The notes under the pieces are model-generated. The model saw nothing but the letters and a program-made list of their open reading frames with translations, was not told where the DNA came from and made no database searches. A stretch of DNA of 36,431 nucleotides, from positions 1 to 36,431 of IMG/VR virus record IMGVR_UViG_3300037551_000050; one strand, 5' to 3'. Shown piece by piece: positions 1 through 7,347 of the stretch. The position numbers and the translations under genes were made by a program. The DNA comes from a virus. Position 1 is the first letter of the stretch, and each line of letters begins with the position of its first letter.

Positions 1-8
1 GGTTGTTG

Positions 9-878
9 TTATTCGTTCCAAGTCACTGGGTAGCCGTTAGCTTCCAGCATCTCGAGAGCTCTACGCTCTACAGCCAGGTCCAGGGGGGACGCTGTCTTGG
101 TCTCTTCTTTGGCGGGAGGAGCAACAAGGTTACCCTCTGGGTCCACCCAGCCGGCTTCCTTGGCCATAGCTAGTGCACGCTGTTCAGCAAGGGCATTAAG
201 AGCAGTCTGATCTGCCTCGCCCTTCTTCTCGTGAAGTGCCTTATCTGTGGCCTTTCCTTCGCGCCAACCCTTACGAGCACCATGAATTTGGCCTGCAATT
301 GATCCAAGACCAGCACCAACCAATGCACCAGCACCAGCACCTTTGCCCGCGCCATGCTTGAGTGCTTTACCTAGAGCCGCACCTACTCCAGCGCCTACTC
401 CAGCTCCAGCAGCTTGCCCAGCAATACCATGGGTTGTTGCCCTACCGATAGCTCGTGACCACTTGCCACCCGATGGCTTCTCTTCGCTAGCTTCCTTTTC
501 GATCTCCTTGCACTCTTGTGCAAACGAGTGAGCCATTACACGGCCCAGGAAATCTGCCTCTGCCACCTTCTCCGCAGCTTCTGCCTTCTTGGCTTCTGGA
601 GACTCTGAAGAGGACTCACCAGACTCTTTCGATTCCGGGGTCTCCTTCTTCTCTTCTCCCTCTTCCTTCTTTTGGAACTGTGGAGGAAGTTCTGCTTGCT
701 TTTGCAATTCCACGACCATATCAGCTACTTCAGCATCGCTGAACTGGCTAAGGTCCACGTTGTTGTCCCCTGCCAGCTTAACTAGAAGCTCAGCAGCAGC
801 CAACTTCACCTGATCATCTTCAGCATTAGCCTCTTGGCCAGTGCCATAGATCTCTGCTAGTTGTGCGTCCATGCTCAT
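9..878 (-). CDS. Glycine-zipper virion protein, unknown function
   Basis: I do not recognise a family for this 289-residue protein. The first 70 residues are acidic and helical, followed by a charged Glu/Lys/Ser-rich linker (about 70-105). About residues 150-205 form a long Gly/Ala-rich segment with repeated small-xxx-small spacing, typical of glycine-zipper membrane hairpins. The C-terminal part is charged and contains a KTAS motif near residue 263 that recurs in neighbouring proteins. The ATG is preceded by GGAG at a good distance. It is the last gene seen of a minus-strand cluster holding a probable prohead protease, so a virion or DNA-ejection role is likely by inference. It could equally be a scaffold or internal head protein. 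Confidence 0.75.
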   Translation of the reverse strand: MSMDAQLAEIYGTGQEANAEDDQVKLAAAELLVKLAGDNNVDLSQFSDAEVADMVVELQKQAELPPQFQKKEEGEEKKETPESKESGESSSESPEAKKAEAAEKVAEADFLGRVMAHSFAQECKEIEKEASEEKPSGGKWSRAIGRATTHGIAGQAAGAGVGAGVGAALGKALKHGAGKGAGAGALVGAGLGSIAGQIHGARKGWREGKATDKALHEKKGEADQTALNALAEQRALAMAKEAGWVDPEGNLVAPPAKEETKTASPLDLAVERRALEMLEANGYPVTWNE

Positions 879-959
879 TTGGTAACTCCTGTGTGTCTCG
901 GTTGATCGTTAGGTTCCATTGATCGGTTTCTGTGTCTTCGAGGTACGAAGCCTCTAACA

Positions 960-2807
960 TCACCGAGGTGTCACTACTTTCTTGCCCATACTGGTCAGTT
1001 TAGCAATCAAATCGGCCGGAAGGGAAGATCCTTCTGCATGAAGCGTACCCAATCCGGCCAAAGCTGCCAGTATATGAGGATGCTCTGCAATCAAGTCAGT
1101 CAAAAAGCCCACAGAATCTCCCTTTCGATCTGACTCTTTCCTGCTGTGCTCTGCAAGAGCGGATAGTATCTCAGCAGCCCCCATTGCTCCCAATACTGGA
1201 GCAACCTCAGCAGACGTCTTATAGAATCCATCCCCCAGCCCTTGGCCGTGGACTTTGTTCCATAGTTCTGTGTCGGAATTGATGACATCGGGAATGTCGT
1301 GTAGGCAGTGTGCTAGCTGTTGTAAGTACCCATTATAAGCCGCACTTATCTTTAGTAGGAAGCGGTCTGATGAAGCTATTTTTTCACCCTCTTCCGGCCC
1401 CCTCGAACCACCCATTATGATGATTTTGACCATCCGCCTCTTAGCTACTGGCTCAAGGAAACTCTTGTCCTCCATGAAGGGTAACAGTATCTTCTTGAGT
1501 ACCTCGCTCATTCGATCTGAACCCATCTCCCCCGGGCTCTCTACATCATCCGTAGGCCCAAATACCATATTGTGCCTGTCTAGCTCATCAGCTAACGGCT
1601 TGTTGCCCATGTGTATTATGGTGATTCTTTGAAACTCCCGTGGCTTGAGTAACATACCCATCATCGCGGGAGTAGAAAGAGCTTCACTCATATCAGAAGA
1701 ACCAAGTCTATCCAGAACATCATTAGGTAGGTCTGGTCTAGCTGGTATAGCTTTGCCACCGAACTGAGAAGGAGTGATGTCCTTTTCTATCTCGCCGGCT
1801 TTGATTTGAGCAACCTTAGCCCTAGGCTTCAAATGACCAACAGGCTTTTTGGTGGCTACTGTACCCGTGAAGAAGCCACTCCCATCAGGCAACACAGCCG
1901 CTTGAGCTGCCTTCTCCATCTGCTCCTCCACATCTGGAAGATACCCCTCATCCTCTGCCACCCTCCATGACGGTACTGTCTCCCCCGTCCCTACTGATGC
2001 TAACTTAGCCATCACCTTCGCCGTCTTATCCGCACCTATGAAAACCCCCGAAAGGTCAAAAAACCTGGGGTAGTCATTTATAGCAACGAACTTGACTCCA
2101 TTCGGAAGTATCTTGTTGAGGTATTTACGTAAATGCTCGCAGTAGTCGTTACGAGTAATAGACACCCCTCGAATAGGCTCCTTCTTGTGAGCCTCCAACA
2201 CAGCATCCCCAGGACTCTTATGCCTGGAGGGATCGAAGCTAGCAACAGCCTGTTGGAATCTTTCTAGATCTGTACAATAGGAACATCGATCAAATGGAAC
2301 TTTTGTTCCCATCGATACATCGAAGTAGATTCCTTGATCAAGTTTGTCGCAAATATCTGTAGCACCCACTCTAGCAGCTACTTCCCTATCTATCTCGATA
2401 ACCAACTCCACACGCTTCATTAGATCATGCCATGCTGATAGCATGATTGTTCCGAAGCTTTTTGATGGGTCCTTGTTTTGGTGGTGCTTGAAAACGCCAG
2501 CAGTATTAAACGTTTCATAACCATAGACTGGGCCACGATGGATCAAAGCTGCTTCTGGAAATGCGTCGCCGTTGATGTTCCCGCCCCAGTACTCACTAGC
2601 TCCAAGAGCATTCACCAGTATGTAAATTTTTCTAGGGCTGGGCTTGATTCTTTTAAGTAAATCACTGACGGAAGGAAGAAGAGGGGCTGCAGTTTTACCC
2701 ATACCAAAGAAAGCCGCAGCCTTCTCCATATCTCCCGGCTGGAAGACTTGTATGAGTCGCTCACCACTAGGTTGGTGAGCTTGAAACTGGCAGATCTTTA
2801 TGATCAC
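960..2807 (-). CDS. Probable prohead (capsid maturation) protease fusion
   Basis: This 615-residue protein has the signature of phage head-maturation proteases: an N-x-NGDAFPE block (about residue 78), TFNTAGVFKHH with NKDP (about 98-113), a VELVIEID segment (about 132), then VSMGTKV with a following CSYC pair, and a later DYCEH. In serine prohead proteases the His of the HH-x-NKDP block and the Ser of the SMG block are the expected catalytic pair; that assignment is from family memory, not tested. About 350 further residues follow, including two KTA motifs overall, and may be a scaffold-like or separate structural region. The start is GTG with AGGG upstream, 8 nt after the preceding stop; an ATG at codon 27 is an alternative. 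The neighbours are virion-like genes. Confidence 0.6.
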   Translation of the reverse strand: MIIKICQFQAHQPSGERLIQVFQPGDMEKAAAFFGMGKTAAPLLPSVSDLLKRIKPSPRKIYILVNALGASEYWGGNINGDAFPEAALIHRGPVYGYETFNTAGVFKHHQNKDPSKSFGTIMLSAWHDLMKRVELVIEIDREVAARVGATDICDKLDQGIYFDVSMGTKVPFDRCSYCTDLERFQQAVASFDPSRHKSPGDAVLEAHKKEPIRGVSITRNDYCEHLRKYLNKILPNGVKFVAINDYPRFFDLSGVFIGADKTAKVMAKLASVGTGETVPSWRVAEDEGYLPDVEEQMEKAAQAAVLPDGSGFFTGTVATKKPVGHLKPRAKVAQIKAGEIEKDITPSQFGGKAIPARPDLPNDVLDRLGSSDMSEALSTPAMMGMLLKPREFQRITIIHMGNKPLADELDRHNMVFGPTDDVESPGEMGSDRMSEVLKKILLPFMEDKSFLEPVAKRRMVKIIIMGGSRGPEEGEKIASSDRFLLKISAAYNGYLQQLAHCLHDIPDVINSDTELWNKVHGQGLGDGFYKTSAEVAPVLGAMGAAEILSALAEHSRKESDRKGDSVGFLTDLIAEHPHILAALAGLGTLHAEGSSLPADLIAKLTSMGKKVVTPR

Positions 2808-2815
2808 GAACTACC

Positions 2816-3448
2816 CTATTTTCCGTACATTCTGTCTCCAGCTCTGCGCCCAGGCCCTGTACGAGCAAGCTCATCGCCGGGGTTTATCTGGGGAAGTGGA
2901 TTCGAGAGCATACCCATCACAGGTGACTGAGAAGGCATAAGACCGCTATCCTTCCGCACAGTCATCACGTTCTTCTGAATTCCAGACAACATGTTGGCTG
3001 TTTCCATAGGTACTGCTGGACTACCTTCTGGGCCTCTATCCAACAAGTTGCGTACGAAAGAGCCGGCAATCACAGGGTCAGCAGCCATGTGGGGAGACAT
3101 ATGCCGGAGGGAGTTGTACAAAGCCTGAACCTTGCCAGCATCTTCCTTTCGAAGTTCTGGATGTGCTTCGATCATAGCCTGGTACTCTATAGGCTTTTTG
3201 ATCTTATCCACCCCGAAATTTACCATCTGCCTAGCACCGCGAATACCTGCATCCAGTGCTAGACCTGCTGACCCTACGACAGCTGCAGTCTGTAGATTGC
3301 CACCAAGATTGTACCCAAATCGCTGAGGCGCAGTATCTAAAACTGGTTTACCAGAACGAAATCCCTCTAGTAGCGACTTCAGAAAACCGGGCGCTTTACT
3401 TGCAGGACTTGCTGTTTTCTCTTGAAGAAATGCTTCTACTGGATTCAT
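2816..3448 (-). CDS. Virion-associated protein of unknown function
   Basis: Unrecognised 210-residue protein. I place the start at the ATG that overlaps the stop of the upstream gene as ATGA, preceded by AGGGG; a longer frame begins 14 codons earlier but has less support. The N-terminus holds a LQEKTAS motif (residues 8-14) shared in form with other proteins of this cluster. Residues around 50-75 are an Ala/Gly/Val-rich hydrophobic stretch. The C-terminal half has NPLPQINPGDELARTGPGRR-like polar sequence. Translational coupling on both sides places it in the same operon as the probable prohead protease. A structural or ejection role is inferred from context only. Confidence 0.7.
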   Translation of the reverse strand: MNPVEAFLQEKTASPASKAPGFLKSLLEGFRSGKPVLDTAPQRFGYNLGGNLQTAAVVGSAGLALDAGIRGARQMVNFGVDKIKKPIEYQAMIEAHPELRKEDAGKVQALYNSLRHMSPHMAADPVIAGSFVRNLLDRGPEGSPAVPMETANMLSGIQKNVMTVRKDSGLMPSQSPVMGMLSNPLPQINPGDELARTGPGRRAGDRMYGK

Positions 3449-3753
3449 TGATCGTACCCCTGTGCTTTTAGCTGTCTTTGGTATTTCCACTCATCTAACT
3501 TGTTCTTTACACCTTTCCCGCCCTTATACACACCGTATGTTGCCCCCAATACCGGGGCTGCTGTAATCAGGCCAGTAAGAGCTTTGGGTGCTCCGACACT
3601 ACCAAGATGCCCTGCTGTGGCCTGGGCACCTGCATTTGCAGCATTCCACAAGTGCCCAGTGGTTCTTCCTATCTTGCCGGCAGCATCTCCTACAATCCCT
3701 GCCGTCTTTGTTCGCAGAATACTTAGGGCCTTAGCATATTGAGCTGGTGACAT
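3445..3753 (-). CDS. Small glycine-rich virion-associated protein
   Basis: Unrecognised 102-residue protein. A helical N-terminus with a RTKTAG motif (near residue 16) is followed by an Ala/Gly-rich region and one hydrophobic segment (about residues 60-78, ITAAPVLGATYGVY). A lysine-rich tail follows. The start ATG overlaps the preceding stop as TAATG and its own stop overlaps the next start as ATGA, so it is tightly coupled in the minus-strand operon starting at 4697. Hydrophobic segment plus basic tail suggests a membrane-contacting minor virion protein, as inference. Confidence 0.7.
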   Translation of the reverse strand: MSPAQYAKALSILRTKTAGIVGDAAGKIGRTTGHLWNAANAGAQATAGHLGSVGAPKALTGLITAAPVLGATYGVYKGGKGVKNKLDEWKYQRQLKAQGYDQ

Positions 3754-4697
3754 TAGATCATCCCGTGTAGTTTAGATCGAACTTCCGTAAGCTGCTCATC
3801 AAGTACTTCAACGCTCTTTTGCAGGATATGATGCCCATGAGCAACCTTGGTGAAGGCTACAAACTGCGCCACCAAGGGGTGAGACGGATTGGGCAATGTA
3901 CCAGCACTGGCAGTCTTGTTTAGAGACTTCCCCAGCTCTTCTTCGGAATGACCACGAGTCTGGAGATGCTTTACTACCAGGGCCATGGCCTCCTTGAACA
4001 TAGGGGCATTAGGGGAGTAACTGGCCCAAACTCTGGCTATATCTCCCATAGGAGTACCGGTCTCTAGTTCTTGTGCCGCCGTTTTGCACAAGTCTGAAGA
4101 GACGTCATCATAGACCACACCGGAAGTAGAAAGCTTACTGATCATAGTCTCTCTAGTTCCCTCCAGGCACAGTCTCAAATCATTGAGCTCATCTACTGGA
4201 TTGTAATGGCTCATATGATCTCTGTCCGACCCTGAATGTGCTGAAGCAGTCTTTTCTTTGCCCCCTAGCTTAATGCCAAATGCCTCGGCAAATGCATCTT
4301 CGGAAACACTGGCCGTCTTGTACTGCCCAACAGGTTCAGCATAGTCATTAGACCCCAGCTTGCTGAGCATAGGATTACCTCCGTCATTCAGGTCCTTGAG
4401 TACTGCACCAGGGTTAGCGGGCCCACCTTCAAAGGTGACATTCCGCATCTCCCCAGCCTTCTCAAACTCCGTCAGGTAGGCATTGGTATTGGCAAACTCA
4501 CATACCCGCTTCACCTGCTCCGGCGACAGCTTGGCCTCCTTCACCACCTCCACTACCGCATCAGAAAGCCTGGTGCCATGCTCGCTGTAGGCTGCAGCAG
4601 CACGTTTACCCATCAATTCCAGCTGTTCTGGGTCTATAGGCTTTGCTGCCTGTTGTAAAGCTAAACCAAGTGGCAGAGAATCAACAGAATCACTCAT
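3753..4697 (-). CDS. Virion-associated protein with four KTA motifs
   Basis: Unrecognised 314-residue protein and the first gene after a clear promoter. It is mostly hydrophilic and predicted helical, with no membrane segment. It carries four copies of the KTA tripeptide (YKTAS, EKTAS, CKTAA, NKTAS), the highest count in the window. The start ATG has AAGGAG a few bases upstream, and a TTGACA/TATCAT promoter ends about 20 nt before it. The following genes are coupled by overlapping stops and starts. Context with a prohead protease suggests a head protein or scaffold processed during assembly; nothing in the sequence proves that. Confidence 0.75.
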   Translation of the reverse strand: MSDSVDSLPLGLALQQAAKPIDPEQLELMGKRAAAAYSEHGTRLSDAVVEVVKEAKLSPEQVKRVCEFANTNAYLTEFEKAGEMRNVTFEGGPANPGAVLKDLNDGGNPMLSKLGSNDYAEPVGQYKTASVSEDAFAEAFGIKLGGKEKTASAHSGSDRDHMSHYNPVDELNDLRLCLEGTRETMISKLSTSGVVYDDVSSDLCKTAAQELETGTPMGDIARVWASYSPNAPMFKEAMALVVKHLQTRGHSEEELGKSLNKTASAGTLPNPSHPLVAQFVAFTKVAHGHHILQKSVEVLDEQLTEVRSKLHGMI

Positions 4698-4717
4698 CAG
4701 GCTCTCCTTACAGAGGT

Positions 4718-4747
4718 ATGATACAAAGTGCTCTCGTTATGTGTCAA
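4718..4747 (-). promoter_or_regulatory. Sigma70-like promoter for the 4697 operon
   Basis: Read on the minus strand, TTGACA (4747-4742) and TATCAT (4723-4718) are separated by 18 nt. The -35 is consensus and the -10 matches five of six. Transcription would start a few bases before the ribosome binding site of the gene at 4697. Both hexamers and the spacing are identical to the promoter at 33197-33226, which supports it as real. Confidence 0.75.
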
Positions 4748-4794
4748 CGCACAAAGAAACCCACAACTATATTGATAGCATGGAGCGAAAGAAC

Positions 4795-5313
4795 ATGGGA
4801 AGCAAAGTGGATGAGGCTGAGCATACCGCAAGACTCCTTGATGCCAGGATGGATGGTCTAGAAAAGCAGGTAGACTTTCTGCTCCGAGTGAATGGGTTGG
4901 ACCTATCCCATTTTCGCACCGTCAAGGACGATGAGCTCCTAGGGCTCTATCAAGATGCTGTTCAACTAGTGGCGGTAGTGCAAAGAGGAATGGCACTTGA
5001 GGTAATAGAGCGCTGGGCAGAGTTTTTCATACAGCTTTCCGAGTATGAGTTTACCAGGCTCCAACCGATAGTATCTTTCGATCATACGTGGGAGCCCTTC
5101 TTCTTACTCTGCACCAAGATGATGACCCAAGTACGCCATGACCCCAAACTACCAGACAGCTTACGTATTCAGCAACTCTATGCCTTACTAAACAAGGGCC
5201 GGAAGAATCTAAGGGATGCTGCTGTAATAATGTGCAGGAAGTACCCAGGCACACTTACCAAGAGGGGCATGGTTATGATCAAGGATGGGGACCTCTTAGC
5301 CAGCATTTCCTGA
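4795..5313 (+). CDS. Hypothetical protein, helical N-terminus
   Basis: Unrecognised 172-residue protein. The frame is open from a GTG at 4741, but that codon lies in the -35 box of the divergent promoter and lacks a ribosome site. I choose the ATG at 4795 because GGAG sits 9 nt upstream. The N-terminal 30 residues look like a short coiled coil (heptad-like LLDARMDGLEKQVDFLL); the rest is helical with a Lys/Arg-rich C-terminus. There are no cysteine clusters or membrane segments. It is the first plus-strand gene of this island and is followed by a hairpin and by promoter P1, so it is probably its own transcription unit. No TATAAG-type promoter is seen before it. Confidence 0.65.
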   Translation: MGSKVDEAEHTARLLDARMDGLEKQVDFLLRVNGLDLSHFRTVKDDELLGLYQDAVQLVAVVQRGMALEVIERWAEFFIQLSEYEFTRLQPIVSFDHTWEPFFLLCTKMMTQVRHDPKLPDSLRIQQLYALLNKGRKNLRDAAVIMCRKYPGTLTKRGMVMIKDGDLLASIS

Positions 5314-5324
5314 AGATCAAAAAT

Positions 5325-5376
5325 TGACCCCCTAATATGGTCAAAAGCTGCGTTTTAGGCGCAAAACAAGGGGTCA
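5325..5376 (+). terminator. Hairpin after the 4795 gene, overlapping P1
   Basis: TGACCCC (5325-5331) pairs perfectly with GGGGTCA (5370-5376). Inside are two mutually exclusive small stems (TGCG/CGCA and GTTTT/AAAAC). It lies 12 nt after the stop at 5313 and contains the GCAAAA box of promoter P1 in its 3' half. No U-tract follows, so it may be a factor-dependent terminator or a regulatory structure rather than an intrinsic terminator. Confidence 0.4.
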
Positions 5377-5397
5377 GTGTGTTATAAGGATATTGAT
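5361..5397 (+). promoter_or_regulatory. Plus-strand phage promoter P1 (TATAAG class)
   Basis: GCAAAA begins at 5361 and TATAAG at 5383, 22 nt start to start, followed by GATATTGATCAGG. The same arrangement recurs at five other places, always ahead of plus-strand units. The leader to the ATG at 5475 is about 80 nt. From TATAAG through GATCAGG it is identical to P2, suggesting duplication of this cassette. Confidence 0.7.
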
Positions 5398-5419
5398 CAG
5401 GAAAGACCTAGCTCAGTTG

Positions 5420-5441
5420 GGTCAGCTTTCAATAGCTGACC
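5420..5441 (+). other. Leader hairpin of the 5475 gene
   Basis: GGTCAGCT (5420-5427) and AGCTGACC (5434-5441) form a perfect 8-bp stem with a 6-nt loop in the untranslated leader between P1 and the ribosome site. It may stabilise the mRNA 5' end or bind a regulator. The 5' flank resembles a tRNA D-arm but no tRNA can be folded. Confidence 0.55.
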
Positions 5442-5474
5442 TAGAAACCGGGCGACCCCAACAAGGAGAGAGTT

Positions 5475-5963
5475 ATGGAAAAGATCGAAACTCAGAGCCA
5501 GAATTCAGCACCATCAGCAGAGGAGCATGACGTGACCAAGATGACCCCGACGCAGTTGAAGGCAAAGGTGGAAGACCTTCAAGAGCAGCTCACGGCTGCC
5601 AAGATCAACATGGGAGCGCTGGGAGCAGAAGTCACCATGCTGCTCAACAAGATCAACGAAGGCATGACGGACGAAGCGCTGGCCAAGAAGGGCGTGTTCC
5701 CGCGTGGTTCGTTGCTCACGTTGGGCCTGGGTCAGGACACGGTGAACATGTTCAATGACCCGACAGTGGCCGGCAAGGTCTACCATGGTGTGTCTGGCAT
5801 CACCAAGGTGGTGGGCGTGGCAACCGTGGCATCGGCAACGTACGGCCTGATTGCGGGCTGGTTGGCCAAGCGGGCTGCCCTCAAGGCAGCCAGCCACATG
5901 GCTGGCATCGAAGCTGGGAACAGCCTTGAAACTGCCGCGATGGCCACTGCGGCGGTGTTCTAG
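5475..5963 (+). CDS. Coiled-coil protein with hydrophobic hairpin
   Basis: Unrecognised 162-residue protein. Residues 20-65 are a probable coiled coil (KAKVEDLQEQLTAAKINMG and onward). Residues 100-150 are a Gly/Ala/Val-rich hydrophobic region that could form one or two membrane helices (GVSGITKVVGVATVASATYG, then an Ala-rich helix), ending in Phe. AAGGAGAG precedes the ATG. Codons are visibly richer in G and C than neighbouring genes, hinting at a different origin. It has its own promoter (P1), leader hairpin and structured 3' end, so it may be strongly expressed as a single gene. A membrane-targeting early protein or host-takeover factor is possible, but that is speculation. Confidence 0.75.
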   Translation: MEKIETQSQNSAPSAEEHDVTKMTPTQLKAKVEDLQEQLTAAKINMGALGAEVTMLLNKINEGMTDEALAKKGVFPRGSLLTLGLGQDTVNMFNDPTVAGKVYHGVSGITKVVGVATVASATYGLIAGWLAKRAALKAASHMAGIEAGNSLETAAMATAAVF

Positions 5964-5975
5964 AAAAAGTCCCTT

Positions 5976-6064
5976 GTGCGGCCCGTCCACAGTCATACTG
6001 GTAATTCCTGCCGGATGCACCAGGTGGAGATTGTGGGCGGGTCGCGCTTGGGGTTCAAAGCCCC
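5976..6064 (+). ncRNA. Structured 3' RNA element with 19-bp helix
   Basis: After the stop at 5963, bases 5976-5994 pair with 6029-6047 as 19 uninterrupted base pairs (four or five are G-U). An inner stem CTGGT/ACCAG (5998-6002 with 6019-6023) lies inside the loop. A second small hairpin follows, GGGG/CCCC with a 7-nt loop (6050-6064). Together with the adjoining terminator this gives a compact three-hairpin RNA. It may protect the mRNA end or be a processed small RNA. I tested a tRNA fold and rejected it. Confidence 0.5.
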
Positions 6065-6065
6065 G

Positions 6066-6092
6066 GAGAAGACACCCTAACGGGTTCTTCTT
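6066..6092 (+). terminator. Terminator hairpin of the P1 unit
   Basis: AGAAGA (6067-6072) pairs with TCTTCT (6086-6091) and ACCC with GGGT around a TAAC loop, with one bulged C. The 3' arm continues as TT then AGCC. Similar 3' arms occur in the terminators at 6442 and 7674. Confidence 0.6.
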
Positions 6093-6106
6093 TAGCCACG
6101 ACCTAA

Positions 6107-6147
6107 GCAAATAAACCCTTAGATCTGGTATAAGGATATTGATCAGG
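6107..6147 (+). promoter_or_regulatory. Plus-strand phage promoter P2 (TATAAG class)
   Basis: GCAAAT begins at 6107 and TATAAG at 6129, again exactly 22 nt apart, followed by GATATTGATCAGGG. The leader includes a possible CAGGGA/TCCCTG hairpin and ends with AAGGAG before the ATG at 6191. Confidence 0.7.
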
Positions 6148-6190
6148 GAAGTGTTAATCCCTGGTTGAACCCCATACAAGGAGATACTCA

Positions 6191-6373
6191 ATGTTTTATA
6201 TGCAACTGAACCAAGGAAAAGGCTGGGATAGCTGGCCCTTTTCCTTCCGCAGCTTTGACGATGCCATTCGAGACAGCAGAACCATACTGCTGAACTACAT
6301 GGCAGGGCCGATCCAAATGCGCATCAAGCACAGTTTCGATGGTGCAGTTGTTTGGGCAGCTGCACGAGCCTGA
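6191..6373 (+). CDS. Small hypothetical protein (60 aa)
   Basis: Unrecognised 60-residue protein rich in aromatic residues at the N-terminus (MFYMQLNQ, then WDSWPFSF) and ending in Ala-Arg-Ala. No cysteine pairs or clear membrane helix. Evidence that it is real: an AAGGAG site 7-8 nt ahead of the ATG, its own TATAAG-class promoter 62 nt upstream, and two tandem hairpins directly after the stop. A single-gene unit with strong flanking signals suggests high early expression of a small regulator, by inference only. Confidence 0.65.
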   Translation: MFYMQLNQGKGWDSWPFSFRSFDDAIRDSRTILLNYMAGPIQMRIKHSFDGAVVWAAARA

Positions 6374-6379
6374 CCGACC

Positions 6380-6405
6380 ACAGGCGCTAGAGATAGCGGA
6401 CCTGT
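6380..6405 (+). other. Hairpin with GAGA tetraloop after the 60-aa gene
   Basis: ACAGG-CGCTA (6380-6389) pairs with TAGCG-GA-CCTGT (6394-6405), giving a 10-bp stem with a GA bulge and a GNRA-type GAGA loop. It starts 7 nt after the stop codon and abuts the next hairpin with no gap. A very stable tetraloop stem next to a terminator suggests an RNA-stability element or a released small RNA. Confidence 0.5.
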
Positions 6406-6453
6406 AGAGAAGCCTACCTGCTACCTCCGATCTCAGGTTTTGGCTTCTCTTTA
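6406..6453 (+). terminator. Terminator hairpin of the P2 unit
   Basis: AGAGAAGCC (6406-6414) pairs perfectly with GGCTTCTCT (6442-6450), with an inner ACCTG/CAGGT stem (6416-6420 with 6434-6438). TT follows, then AACCC. The 3' arm is pyrimidine-rich like the other plus-strand terminators. Confidence 0.6.
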
Positions 6454-6479
6454 ACCCGCGATTCTATTTAGCACGCGGA

Positions 6480-6516
6480 AGAAAAAGCCAGCGTATGTGG
6501 GTATAAGAATACTGGT
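6480..6516 (+). promoter_or_regulatory. Plus-strand phage promoter P3 (TATAAG class)
   Basis: TATAAG at 6502 is followed by AATACTGG. The A-rich box is GAAAAA at 6481, one base closer than in the other copies (or AGAAAA at the usual 22-nt spacing). The leader to the ATG at 6547 is short and contains CGGAGATC as the ribosome site. Confidence 0.65.
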
Positions 6517-6546
6517 TCCCAAACATTCACCATTTACGGAGATCAA

Positions 6547-7122
6547 ATGAACGACAAGAAGAACCATGCTCTTTGCTACTTCCACGCCTACGGTAAAGTG
6601 TGCCTCACAATCTCAGCCCAAAGAATTTGGCGTGCTCCCGGTCTATCTGCACACGAAGCTACACCTAAAGCTGTAGATGCCTATGCTACTCATATGTGGG
6701 CAGTAGGTATGGCCTTGTGCTTGCCAGCCAACAGAGATTCAGGAACCAGGAGAAGAGGAAGGGTTGTAGCGGAAGGTAGATCTAACTCCTACCTGAAGGT
6801 AATAAGCAATCATGTGGATACACTTCCAGCAGAAAAACTTCTGTGGGAATTCCCGGTAGAGGGTATAGCAGGGCAGTATATTATGAATGAGGATGCCCTA
6901 GATCAGCTCCTTATCAAACTTCGGCTCATGGAGCATAAAAGTAAAGCCGGTGTGGTTGCAGTTAACGCTATGATCGAAACTTGCAACAATGGCCTACTAG
7001 AAGGTAGAGATACTGAATTGATCAAATCTCTGAAGAGACTACGAAAGCTAGCCGCAGCTCATGATGGTAGTGCCGGACTGTACAAAGCCTACAAGGAAGT
7101 ATTCAATACGGGGAGTTTGTAA
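6547..7122 (+). CDS. Hypothetical protein, first gene of P3 operon
   Basis: Unrecognised 191-residue protein. The start ATG follows CGGAG at 6-7 nt. The protein is basic and mixed in character: a His/Cys/aromatic N-terminus, a basic stretch around residues 65-80 (SGTRRRGRVVAEGRS), and a helical C-terminal half with a Lys/Arg-rich segment (LIKSLKRLRKLAAAHDG). No known catalytic motif is visible. Its stop directly abuts the next ATG, so the two genes are coupled. Basic helical character would fit nucleic-acid binding, but nothing specific supports that. Confidence 0.7.
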   Translation: MNDKKNHALCYFHAYGKVCLTISAQRIWRAPGLSAHEATPKAVDAYATHMWAVGMALCLPANRDSGTRRRGRVVAEGRSNSYLKVISNHVDTLPAEKLLWEFPVEGIAGQYIMNEDALDQLLIKLRLMEHKSKAGVVAVNAMIETCNNGLLEGRDTELIKSLKRLRKLAAAHDGSAGLYKAYKEVFNTGSL

Positions 7123-7335
7123 ATGATGTTCAGTAACGTAGCCCAAGAAGAACGATTCTTGTCTGCCTTCGAAAAGGCTGCCTCGGCACACAAACAGATG
7201 GCCAACTGTTTTGATAACCGTTTCGGTCAGCTAGCTGACTGGTTGGGAATACACAGTGGACAATCTCTTGAACAACACATCAGGTTTGCACTCAACACTA
7301 TCAGGGACTGCGCGGGTAGGCTAATCCCACGCTAG
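7123..7335 (+). CDS. Small hypothetical protein (70 aa)
   Basis: Unrecognised 70-residue protein, predicted helical and soluble. The ATG follows the previous stop immediately and is doubled (ATGATG); the second ATG could also serve. GGGAG lies upstream inside the end of the preceding gene. It forms a three-gene operon with its neighbours, driven by P3. Confidence 0.6.
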   Translation: MMFSNVAQEERFLSAFEKAASAHKQMANCFDNRFGQLADWLGIHSGQSLEQHIRFALNTIRDCAGRLIPR

Positions 7336-7347
7336 GAAAAACACCAA

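Noticed and set aside
4741-4794. Upstream GTG start for the 4795 gene
   Set aside because: It overlaps the -35 box of the divergent promoter and has no ribosome site, whereas the ATG at 4795 has GGAG 9 nt upstream.
5405-5460. tRNA-like start (TAGCTCAGTTGGG resembles a D-arm)
   Set aside because: No acceptor stem, anticodon arm or T-arm can be folded; the sequence instead forms a plain 8-bp leader hairpin.
5968-6076. Possible tRNA because of a GGGGTTCAAAGCCCC T-arm-like hairpin
   Set aside because: The 7-nt acceptor strands do not match and the upstream DNA is taken up by a 19-bp helix incompatible with a cloverleaf.
5514-6191. 225-codon antisense ORF
   Set aside because: Shadow of the GC-rich gene at 5475; no ribosome site, and it crosses a terminator and promoter P2.
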